This document shows positions 40,951 through 56,028 of a DNA stretch of 64,000 bases, piece after piece; the stretch's first letter is position 1; each line of letters starts with the position of its first letter. The notes under the pieces were generated by a model. That model did not search any database and was not told the origin of the DNA. It saw nothing but the letters and a program-made list of their open reading frames with translations. The stretch comes from Phocoena phocoena (lineage: Eukaryota > Chordata > Mammalia > Artiodactyla > Phocoenidae): contig NC_089235.1 of NCBI RefSeq assembly GCF_963924675.1, positions 56,011,520-56,075,519 of the forward strand, given 5' to 3'. A program made the translations under genes and the position numbers.

Positions 40951-41970
40951 GAATGGACGAATTCAAAATACCCAGTATGCTTTAAGATATGTATGAAGAG
41001 TCAGAAGTGTTTCAGACTGTATTTAGCTAAAATTCTTTTGAATAAAAATGCTTCAGAATTTTGGTGCTCTTTCATCTGAGAAGTGGCACTTAGGTGCTCA
41101 GAAGGGAATTGAGGACCAGAAGAAGAGCTAGGTTTTGATCTTGGGGATTATAAACAATGAAGGTTCCATTTCTTTCCTTTTTTTTTTTTTTTTTTTTTTA
41201 ATTTTTAAACTTGCCTTATGGTTGGTTATAGGTGTGGTAAGTAATCACCTGCTCTGTCTAACCTCAACACACTGGATGATGTTTCAAAGAAAATTATGGG
41301 AAACAAGTTGCCTCTCTCTCTTGGATAAAAAAAGAAAGTCAGAAACATAGGAATTAAAGTGTCAGGAATGCAGACAAGCAATCACAGCTCTAAACCTCTT
41401 TCCATTTCTATAACCCCTTCTACCCTTCCCCTACCCAGCTCCACAGAAATTAGGAGCAAAACCCTGCAGAGTGCTATTAGTTTTCCCTATGGTAGTCCTC
41501 TAGGAATTTAATATTACCTTAATATGTAACTAAAAGAGGAGTCTATTATTAGACATGAATAGGTATATGTGTGTGAACACACATTCTCTCTATGAGAACC
41601 ACAATATATTCTGATCTATGCATCAGACTGTTACTCTAATTGCTCCCTCAAACGAACTCCCTCCCGAGAGTGCAACGTCTGTGAATGAGAAGGATTTCCT
41701 TCCCTTTGAGGCTGAGATTCAAGAGAAAAGTCCTTATCCTCAAAGGGGAAGTTCATTGGCATGCAAGTCCAGCCTTGCTGTCAAACAGTTCTCCAGGGAC
41801 CCTAGTCCCATCCTATTCATGCAAGGAATTCTCTAAGATATCCCATTACAGTAAAAAGGAACTTAAGCCATAGTTATGCAGGGAGTTCTCTACTGAGGGC
41901 AAGGAAGTTCTTGCTTGAGTAGGCATTTTATGGAATATTCTGAAATCGGTGGAATGAAAACAAATATTGG

Positions 41971-42060
41971 TTTCTTTCTTTCTCTCTTTTTCTCTTTCTT
42001 TCTTTTCTTTTCTTTTTCTTTCTTTCCTTCCTCCCTCCCTCCCTCCCTTCCTTCTTTCTT
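41971..42060. repeat. 90-nt pure pyrimidine tract
   Basis: Ninety bases of only C and T on the plus strand, grading from TTTC-rich to CCCT-rich. The CSMD pre-mRNA therefore carries a 90-nt G/A-only tract. It is a triplex (H-DNA) candidate. Confidence 0.95.
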
Positions 42061-43028
42061 AATTACTGCCTTCAAACATGCACTGACAAATCTCCCTCTC
42101 CTTAAAGAAATGTTAGGCACATCCTTGAAAATTCTCATCACTTACAGTATTAAAAAACTTGGTCCAATCCAATTTAAAATTCTGTCTTATTTCCTAAACC
42201 TACCCACCCAAGGTGCATCTTTGAGCATCTTGGAGGATGGGGAGGAGGGTGCTGATGGAGGACCAGCACTTGATGATTCATTCCTCCATTCGCTTCAGCA
42301 GTTGGAGCAGAGAAGATGCTGTATCCTTTCTCAGCATGTCCCCTTCCTCTTCCCTTTAGGTCCTTTTTCCTGTGGGGTGTTAGGGCTAAAATGAGGAAAA
42401 GTGTGCTGTCACAGTCCTCTCCTGACTGTTGCTGTTTCCTCACTAACTCTAACTGGTCCCTGAGATTTTCTATTTGTCAGATATGGAAAATGTTTTGCTC
42501 TTTCCATAAGGATAATAAATGAGTTCTTTGTAAAGGCCAAGAATTAGAAGGGTGGCTTCTCACTTCTACCAGGAAATTTCCTGATAGAAGAGAAGATCAA
42601 CCTTTTCCAGTTACCTCCCTGCTTTCACCCCTGACAGTACATGCTATGGTGTCTGGTTGTTGAGTTTCTTTTACCTAGTGGCTAAGCCAGGGTACCTGCT
42701 TTGGTATTCATTTGATGCAGAGGAAGCTCACATCATTGACTTGCTAAATGATTTCAACTAGCCAGCTTTCCCTCTCTTTAATCTGCCAGTTTTGATCAAT
42801 TTTCTTTCTCTTGTTCATTCAGCATAGACGGCAGATCAGCAAGTACACTGTATAATCAGATATCCACCTGGCGATTCTAGTTCCTCTTTTTCACAGGCAA
42901 CTACATTCCCTTATGAGGGATTCTTTTAGAGTCCTTCCCCTTAACTTGGCTTGAAGAGAAGGAGACTAGCATCCTCCTTCCTATGGGGAGATAAAGGAAA
43001 AGATGAACAACTTTTGACTCCAACAGTT

Positions 43029-43072
43029 TAGGTAGGTAGGTAGGTAGGTAGGTAGGTAGATAGATAGATATA
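43029..43072. repeat. Tetranucleotide microsatellite, (TAGG)n then (TAGA)n
   Basis: Seven to eight TAGG units are followed by three TAGA units. This is a compound microsatellite, likely variable in length between individuals. Confidence 0.9.
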
Positions 43073-43589
43073 GATCTCAATTTCCCTCACTTTTCTTTTG
43101 CTGCTTATATAAACTGGGAGTGGGATATCTGAGGTTAGGATTGAGAGAAATGAGTCAGTTAGAACCCACTTAATAAGCCACAAAGGAGGTATCTGAACCT
43201 CAATTTTTTATGGACAGGGATACTGCAACATTTTTCTCCTTAGCTGGTATGGTATAAGTTGTCATTCCCAAAGTAACAGGAAATTTTGCCTGTATACCTT
43301 GTTAGTCATGCATTTTGCTTTCACTGTTTTTCTTCTCAGGGAGGCTACAATGATAACAATATTAGAAATTATTATAAATCTTCATAAGGAAGGAAAAACT
43401 TTCTTTCAGTTAGTCTTAACTCAGCATCTTAATTAAATCAACCACTTTGAGCCAATAGCATTCACCCAAGTCTTCCAATGTATTTTATTAAATATAACCC
43501 TCTTTATCTATAAAGCAGTTCAATGAATGTATTACATCCTAATTATATTCAAGAACACGACCATGTAATCCAGAAGGCCAACATTCTAT

Positions 43590-44400
43590 TTCCATTTTTA
43601 TTGAGGGGATTGCTTTAGATCAAAGAGGGCATTGCTAGCTACAGTGAAGAGGGCATGGGAGACAAGGAGCCAGGTAAAAAGGAGGAGAGAAGCAGATAGT
43701 ATATACGTATCAGGGCCTTCTGAGTCCCATAAGAGAAATGACTATGAAGAAACTAAGTGGTGGGCATGGGTAAACTGAATAACAAACCGTTTCTACAGAA
43801 CTGAATAGGAGAAAGGGCAGAAGCAATGAGACCACTTACAAGACTGTTGCAGTAATCTAGGCCAGAGGTGATGGTTGCTGGGACAAGGATGTCAGCAGTT
43901 AAGGAAGTGAGAAGTAGATGGGTTTTGAATATAGGTATTCAAGGTAGAGCTAACAGATTTTTCTGATGGATTGTGTATGGTTGTGATAGAAAGAAAGGAG
44001 TCAGGAATTACTCCCAAGAGTTTTCGCCTGAATTACTGGAAGAATGGAGTGCTATTAATGATGATGGAGAAAGTCTGTGACAGTATCAGGTTTGGAGTGA
44101 CCGGGGGGATCTGATCAGTTTTGGACAGGCTAAGTTTGAGATGCCTATTAAACATCTAAGTGGAGATATTGAGGAGGAAGTTGAATAGATGAGTCTGGAC
44201 TTCAGGACAGAGAAGTAGAAGAATGTAAATTTGAGAGCCATCAACACATAGGTGTTATTTAAAGCTGGAGACTAGATGAAAAGTATGAATAGAGTGAGTG
44301 GAAATAGGAGAAAATATTCAAGACCTAGCTCTGGAACACATACAAACAGAGATCATAGAAATGAAGAGAAACCAGGAAGAGAGACTAAAATGATCCTGAG
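43590..44400 (+). repeat. Ancient dispersed repeat, later part (same unnamed family as 6.0-6.7 kb)
   Basis: TGTTGCAGTAATCTAGGCCAG, GGTGATGGTTGCTGGGACAAGG, TTTTGGACAGGCTAAGTTTGAGATGCC and AGCCATCAACACATAGGTG follow the middle-to-late part of the family in order. Confidence 0.5.
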
Positions 44401-45249
44401 TAGTATATTTATTAAAATGAAATTTAATAAAATATACAATTTTTAGATTCATCCAACCTTTTTCATGAACAGTTAAACAATTTAATAACTTTATTAAGGA
44501 ACATTTGATTTTAAAATGTAAATGGCATGTATTTCAGATTTTATAAAGAAATAATGAATACATTTTAACCCAACTCTCATTTTTTTTTTTTTTTTCCCAC
44601 TCTCATTTTTGGTCTGCAAATAAATCCTTCTCATCCTTCAGGCTACATGAGTATAATTAGGTAGCATTTTTTTTATAATGACATTCACTAATGAATAATA
44701 AATCCTCATATCCAGGAACAGTTTCCTTATATGACTGCAACAGAGACAGAAAATAATGTATGTCCAATTGTCCTGCTTTTTAAAACAGAAAACTCTAGAT
44801 AACAGTGCTTACTGCTTGTGAGACGGCCTGTTTTATTCAGCTCATGTAATTTATTTCTGTTACCGTCTAGCTCTTATAAGCATCTGAGGTTATGACATTG
44901 GGCATTTGGATCTATTAGTGGACTCAGATCCATCAAAACCTCCATTTTATGGCAGTTGGCTTCACCAAACTAGAGGACATAAGTATCCAGATGAATTTGA
45001 GCTGAGTGCAAGTGCTGGAACAATATGTTCTGGATATGCAGTAAACTCACAGCTATATTTAAAAACAAGATAGCTAGGAAAAGGTACGAACAAAAGATAG
45101 GACCAGAAGCACTTGTAAAAAGTTCATGACAGAGCAGACTTAAAGCCAATTTACCATCTAACCATAGACTCGTTCCCCACTACAAAGGGTTTCATGCATC
45201 TGATAAAGTGAATCAAAGCTGAGAAAAATAAGTTAATGATGGTTGTATT

Positions 45250-45385
45250 CAAGAAAGAAGGTCTCAGACAAAATAGACTTTAAACAATAAATGGTAAATC
45301 TAGGCTTCAGACAAAATAGACTTTAAACAATAAATGGTAAAAAGAGACAATGAAGACAGAAGGCCAAATAATGATGCTCAGATCA
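45250..45385 (+). repeat. Old L1 endonuclease-region fragment with a 43-bp-period duplication
   Basis: CAGACAAAATAGACTTTAAA and AAAAGAGACAATGAAGACAG correspond to the L1 ORF2 segment present in L1-B near 25610-25660. A 35-bp stretch occurs twice (45264-45298 and 45307-45341). Confidence 0.65.
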
Positions 45386-45744
45386 CTTGAGGTATGGACA
45401 ATAAGGCAGGTATGTCTCAATCCTTTGGAGCTAGCCCTTGGACAGGAAGAAAATAGGTGGGCAGAGACCAGTAGGTTTCCTAAAGCCACTAAGGAAACCT
45501 CTCTGAGTGGGTCAAATATTATACCTTAAATGTTGCCTTCTATGTAGCAGTATTAGTCACAAGGAATATCCCAGTGACTAGAAACCCTATGGGATTTTAC
45601 TGTGTGAGAAAAAGATTCCAGGATTTGTGGGTAAGGGCTGACTCCAGTTTGCATTGCTTGGTGCAGTAAAGGAAATCTAGTAGCCCACTAGTCCTTTGAG
45701 AAAAATGAGTAAAAGAACCATCTTACCTGTGTTTCAGGAGAAAC

Positions 45745-45766
45745 ACCACACACACACACACACACA
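45745..45766. repeat. (CA)n microsatellite
   Basis: About ten CA units. A short dinucleotide repeat with nothing else attached. Confidence 0.9.
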
Positions 45767-48134
45767 GGTGAAGTGAGAAATAAATCCAAATGTACTTAAG
45801 GTTGTCCCTTCCCTCCCTATTCCAAATTTCCTAGAACCAAGGCTGATAGAAGCAACTTTGAAGGATACATGTGGGTGAGCCTGGCAATGCCCTCAGAGGT
45901 CCCTGAAAGGAATTCTGATCACATAAAAAGAAGGAAAATAAGTGAAGAAAGAAGGGATTCCAAGGGGAAAGATTCTTATAAGAAAACTGCACTTCCCGAG
46001 GGCTGAATTTATGGAGGACGCTCACAAGGTGCCCAATAAGGCGCTTGGGCTGTGTGAAGAATGAATGTGAGGGGACTACAGCTGAAGAGAAGGAGAGTGT
46101 TTATGCAGTTGCTATGAGTGGGAAGCTTTGGTGGAGAAAGAGGAAGAAGATTTTTAGGAAGATTTCTAGGTAGAAAATCATGAAAATCCCTGTGTCAGCC
46201 CATTAAAGGAGGCCTATGATAACCATTCACACTATTCTTCATGGTTTTAGGATGTGTCGTTGAAGTCACCATGCAGAGACTGGCCCTATAGAGCCAGTTA
46301 TATTCAGGCTACTGTCTAGATGTGGGTGAAAGAGTCATTTATTGTTACTAAATTGAGTTAGGCAGACAGTTTGTGGAATTCAAAGTGAATGGTTTCAATG
46401 CTAATTATAAAAATTAATGTATTTTGTTTTCAATTAGCAAAACTGAAAGATCATAAGACTTTATAAAGCATCAAATCTTTCTTCCTCATGAGGAAATTTG
46501 ATCACCCCATTCTAAAGAAAAAGGTTCAAATTTTCACAAAGATAGCCTAAATCTATCCTTAGCTAATGTATCAGTGTTGAACTTCAGGTCAATGAATAAA
46601 ATGTATAACCCAATTCTGTTAACAATTGTATTTAAGCTATCCGAAATAAATCTAAGTTCAGCTACGGGACCACAGAACTGCAACATATGTGATTTCATTT
46701 CTCCCTTTTGGTTTGAAGAATCCTTATTCAAGGCCTATGGCAGACAAAAAGTTTCTTTTCACTTTTCTCAAAGATTTTCCACAGTTTTAGGGTTGAAGAC
46801 TGGTTGACGTGGGTGGACCACTAACTTGCCAATATGCCTAAACTTCTACACTACTGTGACAGAGAGGAGCTGTGGGGAGAAGGCAATCTTTAAATGAGTT
46901 GAAGCCCCAGGTTTTCTTATCAAAACATTTTATAGTGACTTCCTTTGCTCTATAAATTCTGATTAAAACAAATTCTTTCTGTTTTCTAATTTTAACACAC
47001 AGCAATCTGTGAATATTAGCAATATTTAACAATACATTTGATTTTGGAGTTTTTTGTGTGAGGAAAATAAAAGTAGAAAGTTATTTGTATTAATGAGAAT
47101 ACATAAACATGTACATATTTCACTATATAAAGTGTTTAACACAATGATAATAAAAAAAAATTTAGCTAAAATATTAAGCATATATTGGAAGCTGTGAGAG
47201 AGCCCCAAAAGAAAAACTATAATAAATAATAAGCAAAACTTTTCTGTCAAAATATGGAAGGTCTAAAGAACAAAGACTATAGGCAGAGAGAGCTTCCAGA
47301 CATAATTCTTTGTGTAAGTTGGAGTGGCTGTGTGGCAGCTTGGGGAATGGGGGAGGAAGTGGTGTGATTAAAAAAAAAAAAAGAAGGAAAAAAAAGAAAA
47401 CAGGAAGAGAAAAATAAGCTTTCCTCAGATAGTCTCAGGCTCTTCTCATTAGTACCTAAGTAGAATTCAGGCAAAACTAAAGGAAATCTTTACAAACCTT
47501 AATCAGAGTCTTAGAAATGAAACCCACCAGAGTTAGTTATACAGGAGCTGAAATCAGTCTGCTTTATTGGGTGGAACCTGGATCAAAACACAGCCTGGGA
47601 TGTGGCAGGTAATCTGGCAAGTGCCACTGTACGATCGCTTCCAGCCCACTACCATTCTGCCTTCCCTGGCTCCAGCCTTATCCTTGGTGATGTTCCTACC
47701 TCGTGTTGGATCCAGAAATTGGCAGGTGAGCCAGCCAACTGCATGTAATTCCACTCACATATGCAGAAAATATATTCTTCTCCTTTATACAGTTCTCTTT
47801 AGGATGTCTGAAAGGCCTACTGGCCTGTGCCAACTTAGTTCTGAATATTTTGTTTCACTTATTTTTAAAAGTTAAACACCATTCATTTTTCATGGTGAAA
47901 ATCTCACTGAAATTGCTCTCTCAAATAAAGCAGCAATTCATCAAATGATTCGTTAATGTCAACCTCATTATTCTCACCACCCCATGCAGCTAGGCACCAA
48001 GCAGCTCCTAAACCAACACCCAAGTTAGGCAAGTGAGAATCCAATGAGATTCAATTATCTGGAGGTAGTCTCTGCCTGTCCACTGAAACTGTAAACAACT
48101 CCCCGTACAGGGGAGGGAGAGGCTCAGGTCATGT

Positions 48135-48360
48135 CACTTCCAAACTAAGGTGGCTTCCTGTTGCCATAGGATAATTTCTAATCTGCTTAGAACTCTTTAC
48201 AAAGCATTTCATTCTTCAGAGGTCTCTGTATTCATCAAACCCTGTCCCTCTATCCTTCACTCCAGTCACATTGAACCAGTACTATGTCTTCTGCCTGAAA
48301 TAAACTTTTATCTCCTACTTTTCCTTCAAATACTAATGTAGGCTTTCCTGACTGATTCCC
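48135..48360 (+). repeat. L2 LINE fragment
   Basis: GTGGCTTCCTGTTGCCATAGG, CAGAGGTCTCTGTATTC, CACTCCAGTCACATTGAACC, TGTCTTCTGCCTGAAATAA and GGCTTTCCTGACTGATTC follow the L2 3' region in order. Confidence 0.7.
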
Positions 48361-49660
48361 CAAGTCTAGGTCGGGAACTATGGTTAAAAGAACGAATGAG
48401 CTCCAGGGCAAATTATGATGGAAAAAATTTAACACTACTTTCCTTTTTCTCTTTTTATTTTAGTCCTGTATTATGCAACTCCATTATGTTTTTTAAATAT
48501 AATAGCATAGTCATAGTCATTGTCAGGGTAACCCCTACTAAGCCCATAATATTTGAGGCTTGGAAAAGAACAGTGAAGTCATCTAGTTCAGCCCCCTGAT
48601 GTTACAAATGAGAAGGTGATTAGAAGAGGAAGGAGTTGCTAATTGAAGGGACTAAGAGGAAAACTTAATTGCATGGTCTGGATTACTTCATCATGAGATA
48701 TTATGAAAATGTTCAATTCAATGAAACTCAACATTTATAGGTAATAGCTGTATTATTCAATTGTCTGTTATATATTAAATATTCCCAATTTACCAGCTAG
48801 AAATTGAGAAAACAAAGGTTCTAATGTCAGTTTGGGCACAGCTAACAAGAATAATTGGGAAAGCAAGAAAAAGAAGAAACCACTTAAAATTGTCACCTAA
48901 TCACGACATGGTGATCTACTAAAGGGTGTTTAATGGCCCTAGTTCATCTGTCTTAGTAAAAGTCCTTTTATATATTTTAAAATAAAATGGATGTGTAACC
49001 TTAGAGTAGGAGAAAAATAGAATTCAGAATGTTACTTCCTACTGTGACAATTCTAAATAAACCCCCCCAACGCTCTTATAGATTCTATATTGAAACACTA
49101 TATACTTGATATGTTTTAGCTTTAAGATGATCATCCTTCCTTCTTACCAATATAATTTGTGACTTTATGCGACTATATATATTCAAAGATATATAGGTAC
49201 TTCCAAACATTGTGTATGTATATATAGATACATAAAACACACATATATTTTGTCCTGAACTTTCTTGACTGCATTTCATTGGGCAAATCAAAACTGAAAA
49301 AAAAAATGTTTAGTGAACTATGTCTACAAAAATTATACATTTTAAATAATGGGTGCTTTAGCATAAATTTATTTATTATGATTAATAATAGTTAATGTTT
49401 TTAAAAAAATAAATTCAATTTATACCATGAATAGTTAAAAGACCAAGAAAAATATGACTGGAAACTATAAAATATACTCAGCTGTAACTATGAAATATAT
49501 TAAAGGTACTCTACACATGCAACCAATATCTACTGTTTATTAATGTGTATCTTTTAATAAGAGCTCCTTTTAAAGGGAGCTTCTAAAAGATTTCTAAAAA
49601 TTAAAATAAAAATAAAAAATAAATATTAAAAGTGTAATTTAACTACATACTATATGTCTA

Positions 49661-50197
<537 letters not shown>

Positions 50198-50509
50198 CTA
50201 CAATTACAAAATTTCAAAATAGAATTGTTTCTGCTTATTTCTTAAAATCATTTGCCTTATCTAAGCAAAAATATCCAGTATAAGCTGGACAGAATTCCAA
50301 TTAATGTGAATACAGAGCAGGCTGATACAGAGCAGGTTGACTATGTCCCTTTGAAAATTTTTCTTGTGATTCATTGTTTGGAACGAAGAGATCATCTCAC
50401 AGTGAGTATTAAAGTGAAATGTTTCAATCTAGTTATGAAAGTCTTACAATTTCTCTATAATTTTCCCTATATCATTTAGTCTTTGCCATCTAGGAAAAGG
50501 GAAAAGAGC

Positions 50510-50700
50510 TAATTCTTTTGCAAACACCATGTTCTAGGCACTGTGATAGGAGCTTTAGATATATTGTCACCTCACTTAACATTTAGAATAGCCTGCTGAG
50601 CAAAGTATAGCCATTTACTCTAAAGAGTAATGTGAGATTCAGAAGAAGTTAAGAAGCTTGCCTCAGATCATAGAGACAGTATTGAAATGGATCCCCTGGT
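50510..50700 (-). repeat. MIR SINE, antisense
   Basis: CATGTTCTAGGCACTGTGATAGG, ACTTAACATTTAGAATAGCC, GTTAAGAAGCTTGCCTCAGATCA are in reverse-complement MIR order. Confidence 0.7.
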
Positions 50701-50729
50701 CTGGCTTTAAATTTTTTCTTCACAACATA

Positions 50730-50915
50730 CATATTTTTAATATTTATTTATTTATTTATTTTTATTTTGGCTGCACCTGGTCACGGGATCTTTGTTGCAG
50801 CATGTGGACTCAGTTGCAGCATGCACGTGGGATGTAGTCCCCCGACCAGGGATTGAACCTTGGTCCCCTGCATTGGGAGCACAGAGTCTTACCCACTGGA
50901 CCACCAGGGAAGTCC
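50730..50915 (-). mobile_element. tRNA-derived SINE, minus strand
   Basis: It ends (on the plus strand) CCACCAGGGAAGTCC and begins with a T-rich ATTT repeat, so it is inserted on the minus strand. Flanking repeats around CACAACATA (50721-50729 and 50921-50929) are the target-site duplication. Confidence 0.88.
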
Positions 50916-51655
50916 TTCTCCACAACATATTGTATCTTGGATTATTTGTCTCATGTCTCTCAAGAGAATGTGAGCTCTTTAGTTCAGGGTCACTATCTTA
51001 TCTTACCTTGTATCTCCCAGGATGCGTATTTAGCCCCGCCCCAGCAAGTAGCAGAAGTGTAAGGACAATGTGCTTACTTTAAATTTCTCATAGATTATAG
51101 ATTACATGAGCCCTATAAATTTGCATTATAAATGTTTAAATTAGTATAATATAAGTGGAAGAATATTTAAAGTAGCAAAGTCTAAATATGTAAAACATAT
51201 TTTAAGGGGTATTTACAATTTAATATTATATACATACTGCATGGGTACATGCAGCTATTTTAAATTTTTTCACTAAATCATCACTGTGATACCGTTCATA
51301 AATTATATAATTGTATTATCCAGTCTCCTCATTTTTAAGTTAAACAGCATAAAATAACATTAAGGTAAATTCTAAAATATATAAAATCTATTTTGTAGGT
51401 ACACTTATTTCTAATTATTGTTTTCTGCTGTGCTTTTAAAAAGCTCAGTATCGATTAACCCTGGTTGCTCTTATACATAATGCCTGCTGGAAAATTTTTC
51501 AGAAAAAAACAGCAGTAGGAAGCATTGAATATAAGAATTTTAATACAATGGTTTAAATTATTTACTAAAGAAACTGAACAAGGAACAAGAGGCGTATTTC
51601 CATAATATCTTCAAGATACCATAAATATTAAAGTTAAAAATACTATTCATTTAAG

Positions 51656-51758
51656 GGAATTCCCTGGTGGTCCAGTGGTTAGGACTTGGTGGGGTCTGGG
51701 GTTCAATCCTTGGTTACAGAACTAAGATCCCACAAGCTGTGTGGCAAGAAAAGAAAAA

Positions 51759-51789
<31 letters not shown>

Positions 51790-51791
51790 TG
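51656..51791 (+). mobile_element. tRNA-derived SINE with a TA-microsatellite tail
   Basis: GGAATTCCCTGGTGGTCCAG head, GGTTCAATCCTTGG box, then poly-A and about 14 TA units. The 8-bp duplication CATTTAAG (51648-51655 and 51792-51799) flanks it. Confidence 0.85.
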
Positions 51792-52279
51792 CATTTAAGA
51801 CAACATAAAACTGTAAATAGATAAATGTATATGTGTTTATATTTATACATATATATGAAATATTTTAAAAGGGACTTTTAAAAGGGATAAAGCAACCATT
51901 TTATACAACATGTCTCTCTGACACATGTCACAGCTAATTCAACTTTAATGATGTGCAATTACATGTTGACAACTTATTAGTGACCATGTTCACTAAGAGT
52001 GTCACTTTGAAAAGACAATAACTGCATTTTGTTATTAATTGACAAAGCTCAGCACTGAATGGGCTGGGGCAAGGGTGAAGGTGAGGGGTGTGCAGTGCTT
52101 TTTTAAAGAGCAGGAAATTAAATCCTATTATAATGTGACACTTAAATAACTCATCAAGTTGGTCAGAATCTGACAGAGTGTGGTAACTTTGAAGAAAACA
52201 ATAAAAATCACTAGCATTCTACAGCTTGAGGTAAAACATGTGCACACGGAAGCATTAGTATGTAAATTTGTTAACTTAC

Positions 52280-52303
52280 TAACTTACTTAAAACTAAGTA
52301 AGT
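52280..52303. repeat. Perfect 10-bp inverted repeat with a 4-nt loop
   Basis: AACTTACTTA, loop AAAC, TAAGTAAGTT. It lies in a short AACTTA/TTGTTAACTTACTA-rich patch (52268-52337). No function is implied by position; it is deep in an intron. Confidence 0.75.
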
Positions 52304-53666
52304 TTGTTAACTTACTAAGTTTGTTAACTTTTCTCATTTATGTGATTCATCTTTTTGCTATATTTACACCACGTTATTTTCAGAAAAATAATATGCATCC
52401 TTTTGAAATACAAAAAATATGGGTGATAGACAATAGCTAAATAACCTTGAAGAATTCTTAAATCTAAAGCAATGTAATAAATACAATAATAGAATAAGAA
52501 TTGACAAGGGAATACTTCAGAAGACAACTAAACAACAAATGTTAATGTTTACTGAGTATTTATTAGGTATATATGCTGAATTATTTACATGCATTACCCT
52601 ATTTACTCTGATTAAATAAAATTCATATTTTATGGCAAGATGAAAATTTAAACATAAATTTTTTCTCTGCCCTCTTGGGCTTCTTCCTTCCTCTTTAGTG
52701 TGTATCATTCATCTGCATTAACCAGACCTCCTTAGTAGATAACAGTCCTTCTTAATCTCATAAGGGATCACGATGACCCACTACTTGCTTTGGATGTGCA
52801 GATCTGGATTGTGTAAACTGTTAATAGGTCATTTGACTATAACCCTTTGTCTCAAAAACTTACATAACTGTGCTTTGACCTCTAACAGGTGGAACAGTCC
52901 TCAGAGCTTTCTGAAAGACTGTCTCCCAGGTTATAATCCACAGGTTGGCTTGGAAAAAAAATGTTCATTTCTTTCTTAGATTGACCACTGATTATTTTTT
53001 TCATCAACAGCTCCTTACAAAAACCCAGTATGACTTTATGGATGAGAATACTAAGGCTCTGTTATTAAAAATAAAAGTGTAGCAAAACCAAGATTTGAAG
53101 TTGCATAGTTTGACCTTAGAGCTGATATTCTTAATCACTAAGGTATTTTCCCCCCGTAGCATCTTTGCTAAGTCAGCTCAGTAACCTACTGCCCAGAATT
53201 AGTAATTTCCTTCTCTGTGATACTTTGATAGTCTAGCTAATTTTGTCTTTGGAATTATAACTCTGTGTTGTCATTATTTGTTTAAAATCCTCTACTGGTA
53301 TATGAATATCTTGAAGGAATGATCTATCCCCCTTTTATGTTTGCATACCAATAACAGAGCAAAATATGTTATGTACAGTAGGTTTGAGATTATGCTTATA
53401 AGATTTAATAGAATAAGCTAATATATTGGTGATATAATAATTATATTTAATATATATCTCCTTAACATCAGGCCTCTCACAAAGAGAAATGACACAGTAA
53501 GGAGTAAAAATATGGTTAGAAATCAGGGGCTGAAAGACTGTCCCTGATACAAATTATGTATATGACTTGCTCAAGTTTCCTATCTGTGGAACAAGAGAGC
53601 TGTTTTGTATGATTCCTTTCTAGCTCTAATGTGTAGAAATATGTTATATGGAAAAATTAAACTTAC

Positions 53667-53993
53667 TGTTATAAGTGATGTTAAAGCCACGTCCTGACAT
53701 TGAGTGGTCAGCTTGAAATTCCAATCGTAGTATATGACTATTACTAGTAAGATGAGAAGGCACCTCAGCCCCAGTAAAGGTTCCAAGAATTGGGGAGTCT
53801 GGAGAGTCTCCATCTTTAACAGCAAGGAAGTCAAACTGGGATTCCAGATCGAAGTCATTGAAAGAAAGGTGTATCCGACTCCCTGGTTCAGAGATTATTG
53901 TCCAGATGCAATTTAAATTATTTCCATACCCTTCGGGATAATCAGGAGAAAGGACTGTTCCCATTGGTGCAGTAAAGTTAGAGAGGCAAGGAA
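53667..53993 (-). CDS. CSMD3: CSMD exon: complete CUB domain in one exon (probably CUB4)
   Basis: The exon encodes an entire CUB domain of about 109 residues. Landmarks in order are PCLSNFTAP, GTVLSPDYPEGYGNNLNC, IHLSFNDFDLESQFDF, LAVKDGD, GTFTGAEVPS and GRGFNITYN. Two cysteines form the first CUB disulfide; the second pair usual in other CUBs is absent here, as it is in the other CUBs of this gene. Calcium-site acidic residues are in DLES, QFDF and KDGD. Sequons occur at NFT and NIT. It is 327 nt, phase 1 to phase 1, with acceptor TTTAACAG and a strong GTAAGT donor. It lies between two sushi exons, as the family layout requires. Confidence 0.95.

Positions 53994-56028
<2,035 letters not shown>

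Noticed and set aside
41915..42394. Open frame of 159 codons
   Set aside because: Its length comes from the stop-free pyrimidine tract at 41971-42060; the peptide is low complexity and both flanks look non-coding.
43029..43072. CRISPR-like array
   Set aside because: It is a plain tetranucleotide microsatellite with no spacers, in a vertebrate genome.
47567..47875. Open frame of 102 codons, considered as a processed pseudogene
   Set aside because: I recognise no protein, and there is no poly-A tail or target duplication around it. It overlaps an antisense frame of similar quality.
53580..53858. Second minus-strand frame overlapping the CUB exon
   Set aside because: It lacks CUB landmarks and is a shadow of the true frame at 53667-53993.
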